Positions 1 through 11,560 of a DNA stretch of 64,000 bases are shown in pieces. Both the position numbers and the translations under genes were made by a program. Where the stretch lies: contig OY783197.1 in assembly GCA_963678675.1 (NCBI GenBank), positions 14,900,460 through 14,964,459 of the forward strand, in the 5' to 3' direction. Position 1 is the stretch's first letter. Every line of letters starts with the position of its first letter. The stretch comes from Xiphydria camelus. Taxonomy: Eukaryota > Arthropoda > Insecta > Hymenoptera > Xiphydriidae. The notes beneath the pieces were generated by a model. The model had not been told where the DNA came from. It did not search any database and was given only the letters and a program-made list of their open reading frames with translations.

Positions 1-193
1 TTTTGGGCGTGGGAGTGCAGTGGGTGGTGTGCCTTGTCCTGGTTGCTGGCCTCCTCTCGCGGTTCTTTCGGTGCTCGGTTAATTCCATCTTTTCGGTTCG
101 TGTGACGGTTTTCTTCGGCTTGTTGTTTGCCGGCATCGCCCTTGGCTCTGCTTACGCTCGGGCCGGCCTCTGTTGTGTTGTGTACGCCTGGCC

Positions 194-1540
194 ATGACGC
201 GCAAGTGTGGCTATTGTAGTAAATTTCTCGCGGATAAGAACGAGCTGCATTGTCAGGGCTCTTGCGGCAGTTATTTTCACACTGAATGTGCCGAGACTAG
301 GGCAGGTCGGCCCGTCGACCGAGCGACCTTCAGGTGCAGCAGGTGCATGATCGTGCGCACGCAAACCTCCGCTATGCCAGCTGCTGATAATCCGGCGCGT
401 AATGCCAGTGATTCTACTGCGCCCGCTGTTGATAATTCGATCAGTGTGGCGGCGACCTTGCCACCAGCGTCGCCTGCTCCTTTAGACTTTCCTGCGCTCT
501 CCTCGCCTGCTGCTCCGCCGTCGCCCCTTGCAGCCACGCTTGCCTCCCTCTGCGCTAAAATTGATGGGATTGAAGTGTTCATGGCCGAAATTAAGACCCT
601 TAGGGACTTGATGGTCGCCCTTCGGGAGCAGGTCTGCGCCATTAGAGAAGAACTGCGTGGTGTTATTGGCAGGGTATCTAGCCTAGAGTCTTCAATGGAG
701 GATCTCCGTGGGCGGAGTGCGGGGTTTGACGCACGTATTGCTGCCCCTGAGTCTGGGCCTGTCATCGCCGCCCCTTCTGGCCCTCCGGATGCTGACATTC
801 TTAGGCGGAGGATCGACACTCTGGAGCGTGATCGCTGCTCCCGTGAGATTTTTGTCTCAGGTTTATGCGAGCCTGATAACGTCGATGCGCGGGAGGCCCT
901 GAGCACGCTGGGGAGCGCCATTGGCGCTGCTGTTCCATTTGAAGGCGTCGTTGACGTCTTTCGAATCCCTGGAAGGCCTGGGGCTCCTCGTCCTCTCATC
1001 GTTAAGTTCTCCTCGAAGCATCTCCGGGATAGTTGGATTGTGCTCAAACGAGCGAAGAGGCGCCTTACTGGACGTGATCTCGGTCCAGCTTATGGCGACG
1101 GATCCATCTATGTCAACGAGCGCTTGCCTCCTGCAGCTCGGAGGATATTCTGGTAGGCGCCGAGGCTTGTGGCTGCGCGCCGGTTAAGGGATGCTTGGAC
1201 TGCGGGCGGAGCCGTTTATGTCAAGGCGAGTGCGTCTTCCTCGCCCAGGAGGATTTCTGCCTGCTCCGATCTTGTGGCGGTCTGTGGTGGGGATGGCTTG
1301 CCCCCTGCCTCTACTGCTACTACTGCTGCCACGCAAGTTGATGCCGGGTCCGCCATCGTCGCTGCCGTTGCTGCTGCGCCGTCCTCGACACCCACGACAA
1401 CCGCTGCACCTCCCCCTGGAGCAGCCGGTGGTGTTCCTGCCTGGGGACAGTTGCCTTCGACTTCATCGTCTTCCTCTGCTGTAGCCGGCCCTCTCTCTAG
1501 GGCCTCGTTATCTTCTTCAGCGGTGCCGTCTCGCTCCTGA
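194..1540 (+). pseudogene. LINE ORF1 protein with PHD-like zinc finger, one nonsense codon
   Basis: The product would be the nucleic-acid-binding protein of the LINE. From the ATG at 194 (an upstream in-frame ATG lies at 173) the protein opens with a Cys/His pattern, C-x2-C ... C-x3-C ... H-x2-C ... C-x2-C, over the first 50 residues; this resembles a PHD finger. A Pro/Ala-rich linker follows, then a predicted coiled-coil stretch near residues 115-180 and a C-terminal block (FRIPGR, YVNERLPP) typical of LINE ORF1 nucleic-acid-binding domains. A TAG at 1154-1156 interrupts the frame, but the same frame continues (AARRLRDAW) to the stop at 1540, so I read one nonsense mutation rather than two genes. 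Confidence 0.8.
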
Positions 1541-1594
1541 AGCTTATCGTCTCGGGCGAATTCAACCTGTCCTCCTACTAGCTCTCCTCCTAAC

Positions 1595-4313
1595 TTGCGC
1601 ATCTGTCATGTTAACGCACAATCCCTCCTTCCCCATATCGACGCCTTCCGGGATTATTTTTCTCTAAATTTCTTTCATGTCATCGCCATATCTGAAACCT
1701 GGCTTAAGCCTCACGTTGCGGACTTTACCGTAGCGCTTAATGGGTTTCATCTTCTTCGCCGTGATCGTATCGGAAGGGGGGGAGGTGGCGTGGGGCTTTA
1801 CGTGCATGGATCGTTGTCTTGTAGGTTCCTGGCCTCCTCTGATCCGCTTATTCCTGGGCGCTCTGAGATTCTCTTTTCTGAGATTACCTTCAGGGGTCAA
1901 CCAAGCTTGCTTTTGTGTGTCGTTTATAGGCCGCCAAAGATTGGCCACTACTCTGATTTCGAGAACGCGCTATCGGCGCTGCTAGCTAATTATACCAAAG
2001 TAGTCATTCTCTCGGGGATTTCAACGCCGACATTAATGGGAGTTCTTTCGACGCGGCTTACCTTAAAAACCTTATTTACGTCCATCATCTTACACTTGTT
2101 CCTTACCTACCCACGCACCACATCGCCTCCTCACATACTTGGTTGGACTTGTGCATTGTTGACCAGCACTCTGACATTGTTTCTTCTGGGCAGCGTCCCG
2201 TCAATTTTTTATCTATGCACGACCTCATATACGTGGTGCTCCCTATCAGATCTCCTGCCATCCCTCCCCGGACTCGCATTATCCGCGATTACAGTGCTTT
2301 CAACAAGGAAAGCTTCTCCGCTGACTTGGGTTCATGGGATTGGGAAGCATTTTCGGTCTCGCCTTGTATTGACGCTAAGGTCTGCTGCCTACTTGATGCT
2401 ATTACGGAGACCATCGGTAAGCATGCCCCGTATAAGGTTGTTACGTTCAAGCGTAAGCCTGCTCCTTGGATTTCGGCTGAGCTTCGTGCGCGGATGCGTG
2501 AGCGTAACAGGTTTCGGCGTGCCTTTGTGAGGGCCCGGCTGCCCCATCTTTATGTACAGTTTAGAGCTCTGCGAAATAGCATTCGCTCAGCGGTACGTGC
2601 GGCGAAGGTTAACTACTTCGATGTCATGCTTCGGGGTCGTCAGCAGCTGCGCGACATCTGGGGTGAGTTCAGGCGTCTCGGAGTGGCCAGTGAGAAAAGG
2701 GCCTCGTCTTCTCTTGTCGTGTCAGTTGATGTGAGCTAAATGACAATTTTCTCTCCTACTTTTCCCCCTCTGTCCCGCTTCCTACTTTCGATCTCGCCTC
2801 AGTACCCTTTGACCCTTCTCGTTTCTACCTTCTGCATATTACCCCTCGGGACCTTTCTTGTGGCCTTAAACGGTCAAAATCTAAAGCTGTTGGTGTAGAT
2901 GGGCTAGGCCTTACGTTGTTGGATTTGTCCTTGGATGTCTTATTTCCCCTCATTTTCAATCTCTTCAACTATTCCTTAGCTAATTCTGTCTTTCCTTCCT
3001 TGTGGAAGCAAGCGCTTATCAGGCCTATCCCGAAAGTTAAAACTCCCGTTTCTGCGGCTGACTATCGGCCCATTTCTATTTTGCCAACTCTTTCCAAGGT
3101 TCTTGAAAGAATTGTTCACGATCAGTTAGTCAATTTCATGACAGAAAATAGCCTCTTTGACCCTTGTCAGTCTGGGTTCCGTAAAAATTACAGTACCCAG
3201 ACTGCCCTGGTCAAGGTGGCTGATGATATTCGTTTCGGTATGGATCGGAGAATGTTAACTATCCTTGTCATGTTTGACTTCTCCAAGGCTTTCGACACCA
3301 TTTCTCACTGCAAGCTCCTGGCTGCTCTTGAGGGGCTGGGCTGCTCACTCTCGGTGCTCTCTTGGTTTCAGTCCTATCTTACCAATCGTTTCCAGGTAGT
3401 AGTTGATCCTCCCGGCTCGGCCTCTAACCTACCGCCGGTTCTCCAGTACTGTAAACACATGCTATATGCGGACAACCTGCAGATGTACTATCATTGCTCT
3501 CTGGCGGGGCTTAACGAGGCCATTAGGCTGGTAAATTTGGATGTCTCCTCGGTGGTGTCGTGGGTCGCTGATAACTCTTTAAAATTGAACGCATCCAAGA
3601 CTAAGTCCATTATTTTTGGAACCAGCAGGTTCATCAACTCGCTTAATTTTGACATTATTCCTAACATTGAGGCTGGCGATGTGTTAGTCCCTTATTCGCA
3701 AGTGGTGAGGAACCTTGGTGTATTGTTCTCCAGGACCTTGTCCTGGAACGACCACTTCTCCGAGGTTGTCAGGCGTATTCACGCTACGCTCTTTCAGCTT
3801 AAGAGAAATCTTGATTTCCTTCCTATCCATCTGCGGAAGAGGCTAGTTACTGCACTCATATTTCCACACTTTGACTATTGTGGGGCGTTGTTCGGGGACA
3901 TATCCGAGGAGCAGTGCGTCAGAGTACAGAGGGCCGTGAATATGTGTATCCGTTTCATCTTTGGTGTTCGGCGTGTCGAGCACATTACGCCTTATCGGCG
4001 TAATCTACATTGGCTTGATTATCGGAAGCGGTGCACATACCTCATTGGCTCCCTATTCTTCTCTGTCCGATCTACAGGTGAGCCGGCTTACCTTGCGGGC
4101 GTGTTTCGTGCCAAGGCTTCTTCTCTGGCGCACTGTACTCGGGAGCCTGTCTCCAACTTGCATGTCCCGGTGTGTCGGACTACCGTGTGCCAGAAATCTT
4201 TTGCTGTCGCCGCCTCCTCCCTGTGGAATTCGCTACCTCTTGTCATCAGGGAGTCAACCTCTGTCCCTATTTTTAAGAAGAGGCTTCGCTCTTGGCTGTT
4301 GTCCGATGACTAG
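1595..4313 (+). pseudogene. LINE ORF2: AP endonuclease and reverse transcriptase, broken
   Basis: This polyprotein nicks the target and reverse-transcribes the LINE RNA. Endonuclease motifs are visible in order: HVNAQSLLPH, ISETWLKP, GGGGVGLYV, VVYRPP and GDFNADING. The last is only readable after a frameshift near 2010, and the frame then runs to about 2735, where a second frameshift occurs. The RT begins with SKAVGVDG, then IRPIPK, YRPIS, QSGFR and motif A FDFSKAFDTI. Motif B (the usual PQGS block) is missing, so LPPV joins directly to LYADN. That is an internal deletion plus a change in the catalytic YADD box. The C-terminus (FKKRLRSWLL) is complete at 4313. It cannot be active. Confidence 0.9.
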
Positions 4314-4561
4314 CTTATTGTTCACTCTTCCTTGCGCTTTCTACTTTTGTCATTCTCGTTATCTTTGCTTCTGGTTTAGTTCCTATTAATTTTAAGTTAG
4401 ATTGATATCTTTCCCATTGTTTCCTGGTACTTTTAAGTTAGATTAATTTCTTTATCGTTGCTTCATTTATTAAGTTTATTTCTTCATTTTTGTTATTGCG
4501 GTATTTTATTTGTTTATTTTAATTTTATTGCTGTATCTATTCTGCTGTTTCTTTCTGTACA

Positions 4562-4588
4562 GGCACTTAGAGGGCCCGCCCTAGTGCC
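4562..4588 (+). other. Stem-loop at the 3' end of the LINE
   Basis: GGCACTTAG and CTAGTGCC pair across a GC-rich loop just upstream of AATAAAG and the TTC tail. A 3'-terminal hairpin before a microsatellite tail is a known recognition signature for reverse transcriptases of some LINE clades. Its role here is inference. Confidence 0.5.
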
Positions 4589-4598
4589 GAAATAAAGC

Positions 4599-4922
4599 TT
4601 CTTCTTCTTCTTCTTCCTTCTCCTCCTTTCTCTTCTTCTTCTTCTTCTTCTCCTTCTTCTACTTCTCCTTTCTCTTCTTCTCCTTTCTCTTCTTCTCCTT
4701 TCTCTTCTTCTCCTTTCTCTTCTTCTCCTTTCTCTTCTTCTTCTTCTCCTTTTTCTTCTTCTCCTGTCTCTTCTTCTTCTTCTCCTTTTTCTTCTTCTTC
4801 TTCTTCTTCTCCTTCTCCACCTTCTTCTACTTCTCCTAATTTTTCTTCTCCTTTCCCTTCTTCTTCTTCTCCTTTCTCTTCGCCTCTTTCTTCTACTTCT
4901 CCTCCTCCTCCTCCTCCTCCTC
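4599..4922 (+). repeat. (TTC)n / pyrimidine microsatellite, LINE tail
   Basis: About 320 bp of TTC, TTCTCC and CTCCTC repeats begins exactly where the LINE ends. It produces a spurious Glu/Lys-rich ORF on the minus strand. It probably grew from the LINE's microsatellite tail. Confidence 0.95.
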
Positions 4923-5068
4923 TAACAACCATCCAGTCCCAAAGTCGCCCGAGTTTTTAGCGACATGTTTTGTCCACGCATTTATTCGAAAACTATTTTA
5001 TACTATAGAGAGATAATAGAAATAACGCGTGATAATAGAAAGGTCGGTGACTGGACGAACAAAATATG

Positions 5069-5277
5069 TACAGTAGCTGACAAGTTTTCGATATTTTTTG
5101 TTTTGAGCATAACTTTATTCAAAATCCATCAAATCACAAGCGGCGAGGGGTAAAAATATGTGAAATCAACCAAGCAACATGAAAAAATAAAGAGAAACAG
5201 ATTCATCATCTCACGCAAAAAGTATGGCAAAGTTTCGCAACATTAAAAAATATCGAAAACTTTTGTCAGCTACTGTA
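5069..5277. mobile_element. Mariner-type MITE with TA target site
   Basis: TACAGTAGCTGACAA at the left end reappears inverted at the right end (TTGTCAGCTACTGTA). The similarity continues inward through TTTTCGATATTTTT. Both ends abut TA. Length is about 209 bp and there is no coding content, which fits a non-autonomous Tc1/mariner element. Confidence 0.8.
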
Positions 5278-5321
5278 TGTTTTATAAGCTATTCTAAGGG
5301 TAATGAAAATCAGTCGGCATC

Positions 5322-6572
5322 ATGCCACGCTGGCGTGCGGATCTGACGGAAAAAGAACGTTGCGAACGGCGGCGCATACTGCAGCGGCGCGCTGCTGCTC
5401 GGCGGCGTGCAAAAAAAAGAAAAAGAGCATCCTGCGAAAGAGAGTATAACGGAAGATGAGCGTTACGAACGGAGATGTGCGCAAAAGCGAGAGGACAATG
5501 TTCGGCGACGTGCAGAAAAGCGGAGAGCCAATAGTGCGGATGGACAGCGTGGAAGACCTAAGAAGCAAAAGAAGAGTCTGGTACAGTATGTTCCAGGGCA
5601 GATTGTTCAAGCGTTGGATATATCGGTGATCTTAATATTGAGTGCGGCCATTGTGGCGCACTTACATTTACAGGAGAAATGTCCCGGTCAAAAAATAACT
5701 GTTGCCATGAGGGAAAGATTCGATTGTGGCCGTTAGATTTGTATCCTGTTGAGATCACCAAGCTACTATTTAGTTCGGGCCCGTATTGTATGCGTATAGT
5801 GGGTGGGGCTAACCTGCAAGCTACGACTTCCTTAGCCCCCCGTGGCAATAACCCACAATTCGGCCAAATTTATATTTTCGATGATGGCGAGGCGTTGTTT
5901 GTGCGAGCCAGTCGGGTGAAACGAACGGATGTGCTAGAGATTCTAACGCCCATCATGAATCGCAATCCGTACGCCGAAAAATTTCGTAGCCTCCACCAAA
6001 TACAACAGGAAAACATTGACCAGGAATACCATCTTAGTTTCTACAATAAACCTACCGACCATCCCCGTATTTATAACCAACCATCCTGTCAAGAGTTAGC
6101 GGCGATAATATCGTCGAAGGATGGTGGCATCGAGTGGCCAGTCGACGTTAGAGTATACCCTAAACACGAATACGATTCCAATTTTATGTCGTTCAATTCG
6201 CCGCACGATGATCCGTTATTATTCGCACTGTTATTTCCGACTGGTCAAACGGGGTGGAATTATTGGCTCAAGCACTATGGCAATACCCAAAAACGAATAA
6301 CTCCGATTCAGTATTACGGGCACCGGTTAGCCTTTAGGTCGAAAGACATGAACCAATTACATTGGGCCCAACGTCTATCGCAACATTATATTATCACCGC
6401 CTATTTGAAGATTGAAAGCAACTACCTGTACTATTTGCGGAGCAACCAAAATAAATTATGGGCCGAGCATATGCAAGGCTTGATGGACTACGTCGTCTAT
6501 TGGGCGTTGAATATTGCCGATAAATTCAAGGTGGGGAAAGCCATCATCTTACCATCGTCCTTCCAAGGTAGT
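5322..6572 (+). pseudogene. Helitron Rep/helicase N-terminal fragment
   Basis: This is the N-terminal part of a Helitron replication protein. From the ATG at 5322 it has an Arg-rich leader (ADLTEKERCERRR). Frame changes follow near 5415 and 5635. Next comes the Helitron zinc motif C-x2-C (ECGHCGALTF) with a downstream NCCHEGKIRL, then the helicase-like N domain (GQIYIFDDGEA, MNRNPYAEKF, YNQPSCQELAAI, DDPLLFALLFP, GWNYWLKHYG, LHWAQRLSQHYI). The match stops at SSFQGSP near 6572, before the HUH and two-tyrosine Rep motifs and the helicase. The 3' part is absent and replaced by unrelated repeat. Family assignment is strong; function is lost. Confidence 0.85.
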
Positions 6573-6576
6573 CCTA

Positions 6577-6700
6577 ATGTTTTATTCCTCTATCTGGATA
6601 AAATTCTGTCCAGTTCATGAAATGGAAATATTCTGTATCCATTTAATGAAATCATCTTATATTACAGCATCTGGACAAAAACCGTCCAGTTCCTGTTCTG
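6577..6700 (+). repeat. Dispersed repeat, second copy inverted at about 38245-38371
   Basis: About 100 bp starting TTATTCCTCTATCTGGATAA is repeated with a few mismatches on the minus strand near 38.3 kb. The copies share GTCCAGTTCATGAAATGG and a following AATGAAATCATCTTATATTA-like run. I do not recognise the family. It begins exactly where the Helitron ORF ends, so it may be a later insertion that truncated it. From 6700 to 6983 I see nothing else. Confidence 0.7.
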
Positions 6701-6983
6701 TACAGATAGACCTTATTTGTCCACTTCATGTAATAAAGTTAGTCTGGTTTGCCGGTCTTTTGATGAGCATAACATTAGTGTGTTCAGCGCAGTTGTAAAG
6801 AAATGTTCGATAGTAAGAAAAATTTTTATACATTACTTGATAAACATTATACGGAACAACCCAACAAAAAGCCTTTCACACAAGAACAGTAACTGGATGT
6901 TATAAATGAAATTCAAGAAGCCAAAATCAAAACGTAAATAAGCAACATAACCTATAAAGTATTTAACTGTGTCTACAGTATCG

Positions 6984-9640
6984 TTAACCCTTTCGCGACC
7001 CGACGTTAAGGACGCGAGGCGGCTCCGAGTCGCCCAGCGTAGCGCTATTCTTTTCGCGCTTGTGTGTATGCCATTTGTTGGAGTATCGACACGGTTAAGG
7101 GCTCCATCTAACGGGAAAAAGACGTACTTCTTGATGGTGTATAGTTTGAGATGCTGGGGAACCGTGGCTTATAGCGACGAGCGGAGGAAGGAAGGGGAAG
7201 GGTGGTGCGACGAGTGTCAACAATACGTGTTGTGATAGGTTTACTCAAGCGTGTGTCGGCTGTTTTCTTTTGTTTTTTTTCGCTGTTTTTGCGGATTTAT
7301 AAGTGTTTTTGAGTGCGTGGGTTTTTATAAAGTGATAGACTGTTTATTCATGGCAAGTAGAGCCAGGTTGTCACAGGCAGAAATAGAAGCTCTGCTTGAT
7401 GTGAGTGACGATGATTTTGTTCCTGATGAAGAATCTGAAAGTGAACTAGATGCATCAGATGAAGATGACAATCTTGATGAAGAGGAGGAAGATGAAGAAG
7501 AGAATAATATACGTGCTGGTGCTGGATGGGATCGGGAAGTGTGGAGAATTATTACTGGGAAAAATGAGGAACCTCCCAAAATTCCGTTCAAGCCGGAACG
7601 CGCAGGTTTGAGTAACGCAGCAGCGAACTGCAAGACTGAGAGAGATTTTTTATCTGTTTTTCAACGATGCCCTTCTTAGTGAGATTGTGGAAGAAACAAA
7701 TCGTTTTACTCAGGAAAAAATTGAAGCTGCTTCGCCAATTACCCGAAAATCCCAGTGGTATGAATGGGAAGAGGTTAGTTTAGTTGAAATGCGTGTTTTT
7801 CTCGGATTTGTGTTGAATATAGCTCTGAATGAAAAGCCACGCATAGAGGACTACTTTTCTCAAGATATTTTGACTCGACAAGAATTCTTTACGTCCATTT
7901 TCACCCGTCGCCGTTTTTTTCAACTATTTCGAGGGCTTCATTTAGCGCCACCCGCCCCCCCAAATCGTGAAGGAGGAGATACACGCCAAACTAGGGGTCA
8001 GAAGGTTAGCAACGTAGTAGATCACATCGACCGAAAATGCCGAGAGGTATTTTCTCCTGGACAAGATATCGCCATCGACGAATCCACGATAGGCTTCAAA
8101 GGACGAGTGATATTCAAATGCTACAATCCGCAGAAGCCAACTAAATGGGGTATTCGGGCATACGTCGTCGCGGATTCAGCCACGGGATATATTTCTGGGT
8201 TCGTACCGTACTTTGGCAACCCTACGACGGCAAGCCTTATCCGCCCTGACCTGCCCTTCACATCGCGGATCGTTCTTCATTTGCTCGAGAAAGTGCATGT
8301 CGATTGTCCCGCGGAGGGGCGGCACGTCTTTATAGACCGATTCTATACGGGGGTCGATTTAGCTGAGGAGATATTGAAGAAAAATACGCATATGACTGGA
8401 ACAATCATGTCTAACCGCAAAGGTCTTCCAGCGGAGGTAAGTGTATTACCGACGAATTTTGCTAAACTAATTATAATATTTCCCGTACATAAAATATTTC
8501 ATTATTTTTACAGGTAAAAGGCAAACAGCTAGCCAAAAAGAAAAAGGGGTATGTCGTCGCGTTGCGGAAAAAGGATGTCGTCGTGGTAGGGGGGAAAGAC
8601 AAACGTCCTGTCCTTGTTTTGACCACCTATCACGGCGATCAAACGCAAATCATTACGCGCCGAAAAGTAGGAGGCGATGAAGAGGAAATCGTGAAACCGA
8701 CTGTCGTTTTGGACTATACGGCAAAGATGGGAGGTGTGGATCGTGCTGACCACTTATGCGCATCGTACAATTTTGCCCGGAAGTCCAGGAAATGGTGGCG
8801 AAAGCTGTTTTTTGGATTCTTGAGATCGCTATAATCAACTCCTTCATTCTGCTCAACTTGCTGCGTTCACAGAGAGGCCTAAATAAGGTAGATATAAGCA
8901 AATATTCCACAAAAAATACTAATAAATAAAAAATATAACTTAATGCATAAATGTTTGTGTATTCTTAGATCGACCATATTGAATTCCGGCGAAACCTGAT
9001 AAAACAATTAGTCGGAGACTGGCGCGTCCAACCAAAGCGTAAGCGTCCACGCTCAGCCGAAGGGGACATCGAGCGCATGAGTGGACTTTTCTACGAAATC
9101 GGGAAAGGAAAATCAAAAGACTGCGTTGTTTGCAGCGACCGAAGTAAACCGGGTGGTCGGAAGCAAAGTAATTTTTATTGTGTGGACTGTCCAACAAACC
9201 CGGCATTGCATGTTGAAAAATGTTTTTCAAGATACCACAAATGCAAAAAATTTCGACTGAACTAGTGCCATGTTAGATGCATTTTTATTAATTTTTTCTT
9301 CGATTTAACGATGTGCCATAGTTATTTTATCCGTACTTTTGTTCCTTCGAATGTGCCATACAAAGTCTCTTTTGTACCAAAAATATTCGAGACCAAAGAA
9401 TACTCCAGAACAATAGTGGACTGTGTTCTGAAATAAAGGGAAACTATGACGTCATGACCGAAGTTTTATTTATGACCTAGAAATCCTGACCTGAACCTCC
9501 GATAGCAATAATGCGTACACCGATGGAAAGCTTATGAAATTTCTAATAAAATGACGTATAGAAAACGTATTTTCCAAAAACTCTATAGCGACAAAAATTA
9601 GGAAACTTTTTTTTTCGAAAAAAAAAACTAAAAAAAAACT
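6984..9640 (+). mobile_element. piggyBac copy A, 3' end missing
   Basis: The left end is TTAA followed by CCCTTTCGCGACCC, close to the end of copy B at 60798. It encodes the same transposase subfamily. No matching right inverted repeat (..GGGTTAA) is visible downstream; the 3' flank fades into A/T-rich sequence and then a Ginger-like integrase begins near 9700. The end coordinate is therefore approximate. Confidence 0.8.
7350..9263 (+). pseudogene. piggyBac transposase (PGBD4-like), two frameshifts, two introns
   Basis: This enzyme would excise and integrate the element at TTAA. From ATG 7350: a short leader, an Asp/Glu-rich N-terminus, then a DDE-like core with catalytic Asp in IAIDESTIGFKGR, VFIDRFYTG and GGVDRADH, and the C-terminal cysteine-rich domain (CVVCSDRSKPGG...C-x2-C...H...C). 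Intron 1 is 8437-8513 (GTAAGT..TTTACAG) and falls on a codon boundary. Intron 2 is 8888-8968. A one-base insertion near 7655 ends the first frame at 7679. A one-base loss in a T run near 8810 breaks exon 2. Both introns sit at the same places as in copy B. Subfamily call is firm; it is inactive. Confidence 0.88.
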
Positions 9641-9705
9641 AAACAGGTTCTTGAACCGGTCTAAAAATATTTAAAATGGAAAAAAAGGCACTTCAAAAGG
9701 AATAG
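9264..9705. other. Non-coding 3' flank of piggyBac A
   Basis: AT-rich with A/T homopolymers (9600-9650). No ORF, inverted repeat or promoter I can support. Confidence 0.4.
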
Positions 9706-9708
9706 GCA

Positions 9709-10429
9709 TGTACCTAGGCCGAGAATTCGTCAATCATGTAATAATGGAATTAAAAGAAATGTGGCCAGAATGTAAGTTAATAAATGGTAGACCGCGACAT
9801 CCACAAAGTCAGGGTAGCGTCGAACGAAGCAACCAAGATGTTGAAAATATGCTTCGGTCATGGATGAGTGATAATAATGTAAAAATTGGTCTGTGGGCTT
9901 ACATTTTGTTCAATGGCAGAAGAATACTTCTTTCCATAGAATTATAGGCCGTTGTCCATATCGAGCTTTGTTCGGAGGTGACCCGAAAGTAGGTCTTTCA
10001 TCTTCAGATATCCCACACTCTATCCTCAAAAACATTTTAACCGAAGAAGATATGGAAACTCTTCATACTAGACAGGAAAATCAGGAAAGCGGAGAAAATA
10101 ATAATGAAATAAACTCACCTGATTTATTATTTGATGCCGATATAGAGATGGACAATGTAATTGAAGTTACAAATACTATTAGTGAAGACAGAGGAAGTGT
10201 AAATTCTTCTCGTCAGTATCAGGAAATGCCTATGATGGAAGATCAAGAAAGAACACAGGAAGAATTGGGCGACAATATTTATCTGGATGCCTGTGAAAAA
10301 ACTATTCAGAGTGAAAGAAATGAAGCAAGGAAAGGTCAAGCACAAGCTACAGAAAAAATGCTAACAACTGCCAGTAAGAAAAGAGCAACTTTACACAACA
10401 ATGATTGCGTCTTATTGTCAGTACCCAAA
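9709..10429 (+). pseudogene. Ginger/KRBA2-like integrase, 5' half of a split gene
   Basis: This is a retroviral-type DDE integrase core of the kind found in Ginger DNA transposons and in KRBA2-like proteins. Visible: GREFVNHVIMELKEMWPEC, then RPRHPQSQGSVERSNQDVE carrying the catalytic Glu, then a frameshift near 9900, then HFVQWQKNTSFHR, SPYRALFGG-like PYRALFGGDPKVGLSS and an acidic C-terminal linker. The reading frame reaches LLSVPK at 10429 and is cut by the 27-kb insertion. The frame resumes at 37579 as VDRGPADPANIVC. The N-terminal part of the gene, including the first catalytic residues, is missing upstream of about 9705. No piggyBac-type frames overlap it. Confidence 0.8.
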
Positions 10430-10720
10430 CCCAGATAACCAAGCGTGAGGAGCAAAGAATAGAAAACCTTTGTCAGCACAACAAGATTTCTCTTTGCTTG
10501 CAAGTTGTCCTCATATATTAGAGTGACGACAATGTGGGTAAAAATTTATGTCATTCGTGAACAGCAATTTGTGATCACGCGGTAACTTCCGTCCAGACAG
10601 CAAAGTGAGAGCATATTTACCTTTCGTTTTGTCCTCACGTCGTGAGGAAAAACAGCGGTATAGTTGACGGCAACAGGGTATCACTACGTGAGGAATGTAT
10701 AATTTTTATCTTTAACTGAT
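10430..10720. repeat. Left subterminal repeats of the outer element (CCTCACG/CGTGAGG)
   Basis: Repeated GTGAGGA/TCCTCAC motifs include a palindrome at about 10632-10648 (CCTCACGTCGTGAGG). The stretch around 10590-10700 (CCAGACAGCAAAGTGAGAG ... GACGGCAACAGGGTATCAC) is repeated in inverted orientation in the right end at 37340-37575. Arrays of short subterminal motifs are where the accessory protein binds in plant En/Spm. Confidence 0.65.
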
Positions 10721-11084
10721 CGTTCATAGAAATTATATTTACGTCACACCAGTGTAAACTACACTTTGCCGCCATTATTATATTTTTACCTCATCTGTGA
10801 AACCTTATACAAAAATAACGTCTTTCATTTAATACATAATAGCAGATATGCGAACAAAATTGCTCTAAAGTATTTAAATGTCGTCAGTTTATGGTACTTG
10901 CATTGATAATAACTATAAAAGAATATGTAGAAATGATGATGAGTACAGTAACAAATAACCAGAAATTTAGTTTATTGAGTTCCGCAATATAAAAGGACCG
11001 TTAACATGTACTCGATTTAAAATTGCTGCCACTGCACATATGGATCGATATTATCGATCAGGGTCCCCTTTCTCGAGTCACTCG

Positions 11085-11395
11085 CAAAGTTACATACGCG
11101 TATACGCTGTCGCGTATACCGTATGTCCGTCTCTGTACTGGCCAGTTTGAAAGTTACCTTCGGATAGGCTTGGTCGGTACTCGAGTCATTTAATACGGTA
11201 GAAGTCGAGTCGCCAGTTAGAGTTGATGTCAATTCGGAAGGTCGAAGCGTCTAATATCGAAATTGTGAATTTGTGAATAATGGAAATTATGAAAATAATT
11301 ATAATTACGGTATAAATGGCTCGATTACCGACCAAGCCTATCCGAAGGTAACTTTCAAACTGGCCAGTATAGAGACGGACATACGGTACAACTAG
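11085..11395. repeat. Inverted repeat (foldback remnant)
   Basis: ACTGGCCAGTTTGAAAGTTA followed by CCTTCGGATAGGCTTGGTCG at 11140-11180 recurs inverted at 11320-11380. The arms are about 75 bp with a roughly 120-bp loop. The outer part carries CGCGTATACG palindromes. No ORF. From 10720 to 11085 I see nothing I can name. Confidence 0.7.
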
Positions 11396-11449
11396 ACTCG
11401 ATAAAAAAAATGTGTTCTGCGAAAACATTTTTTTTCCCGATAAGAGGCC

Positions 11450-11560
11450 ATCCATATATTACGTAAGACGTTTGAGGGGGGGGGGGGGGTATGAATATTT
11501 CTTACAGTATCTTACAATGGGGCGGGGAGGGTCTAGACCTCATCTTACGTGAGAAATTCC
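11450..11560. repeat. TTACGTAAG / poly-G repeat, related to 63757-63880
   Basis: GGCCATCCATATATTACGTA followed by AGAC and a run of about 16 G, then CTTACAGTATCTTACAATGG. The same arrangement (TTACGTAAG, G run, ATCTTACGATATCTTACGG) occurs at 63775-63835. Likely terminal remnants of one unnamed MITE family. Confidence 0.5.

Larger units (their letters stand above)
1..4598 (+). mobile_element. Non-LTR retrotransposon (jockey/CR1-like LINE), degraded
   Basis: Two ORFs in LINE order. ORF1 has a PHD/zinc-finger-like start. ORF2 has an APE-type endonuclease followed by a reverse transcriptase. A short 3' UTR follows, then AATAAAGC and a (TTC)n tail. The 5' end may lie outside the window, since coding-type GC content runs to base 1. 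Frameshifts, an in-frame stop and an internal RT deletion show it is dead. Clade assignment (jockey, CR1 or Kiri/L2 group) is from remembered motif style and is uncertain; the LINE call itself is firm. Confidence 0.9.

Noticed and set aside
277..1047. 256-residue minus-strand ORF opposite LINE ORF1
   Set aside because: Shadow of the GC-rich ORF1 frame; composition is Arg/Ser/Ala with no domain, while the plus frame has the zinc motif and LINE context.
4567..4932. Glu/Lys/Gly-rich 121-residue ORF on the minus strand
   Set aside because: It is the translation of the TTC/CTCC microsatellite tail of the LINE; no protein family looks like this without other sequence.
9709..10429. Retroviral or LTR-retrotransposon pol fragment
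   Set aside because: The integrase alone is present, with a KRBA2/Ginger-type Cys-rich tail at 37.9 kb and no protease, RT or RNase H frames.
10632..10648. Palindromes as bacterial-type operators or CRISPR repeats
   Set aside because: No regular spacer pattern, no cas genes, and the intron-bearing genes are eukaryotic; they fit transposon subterminal repeats.
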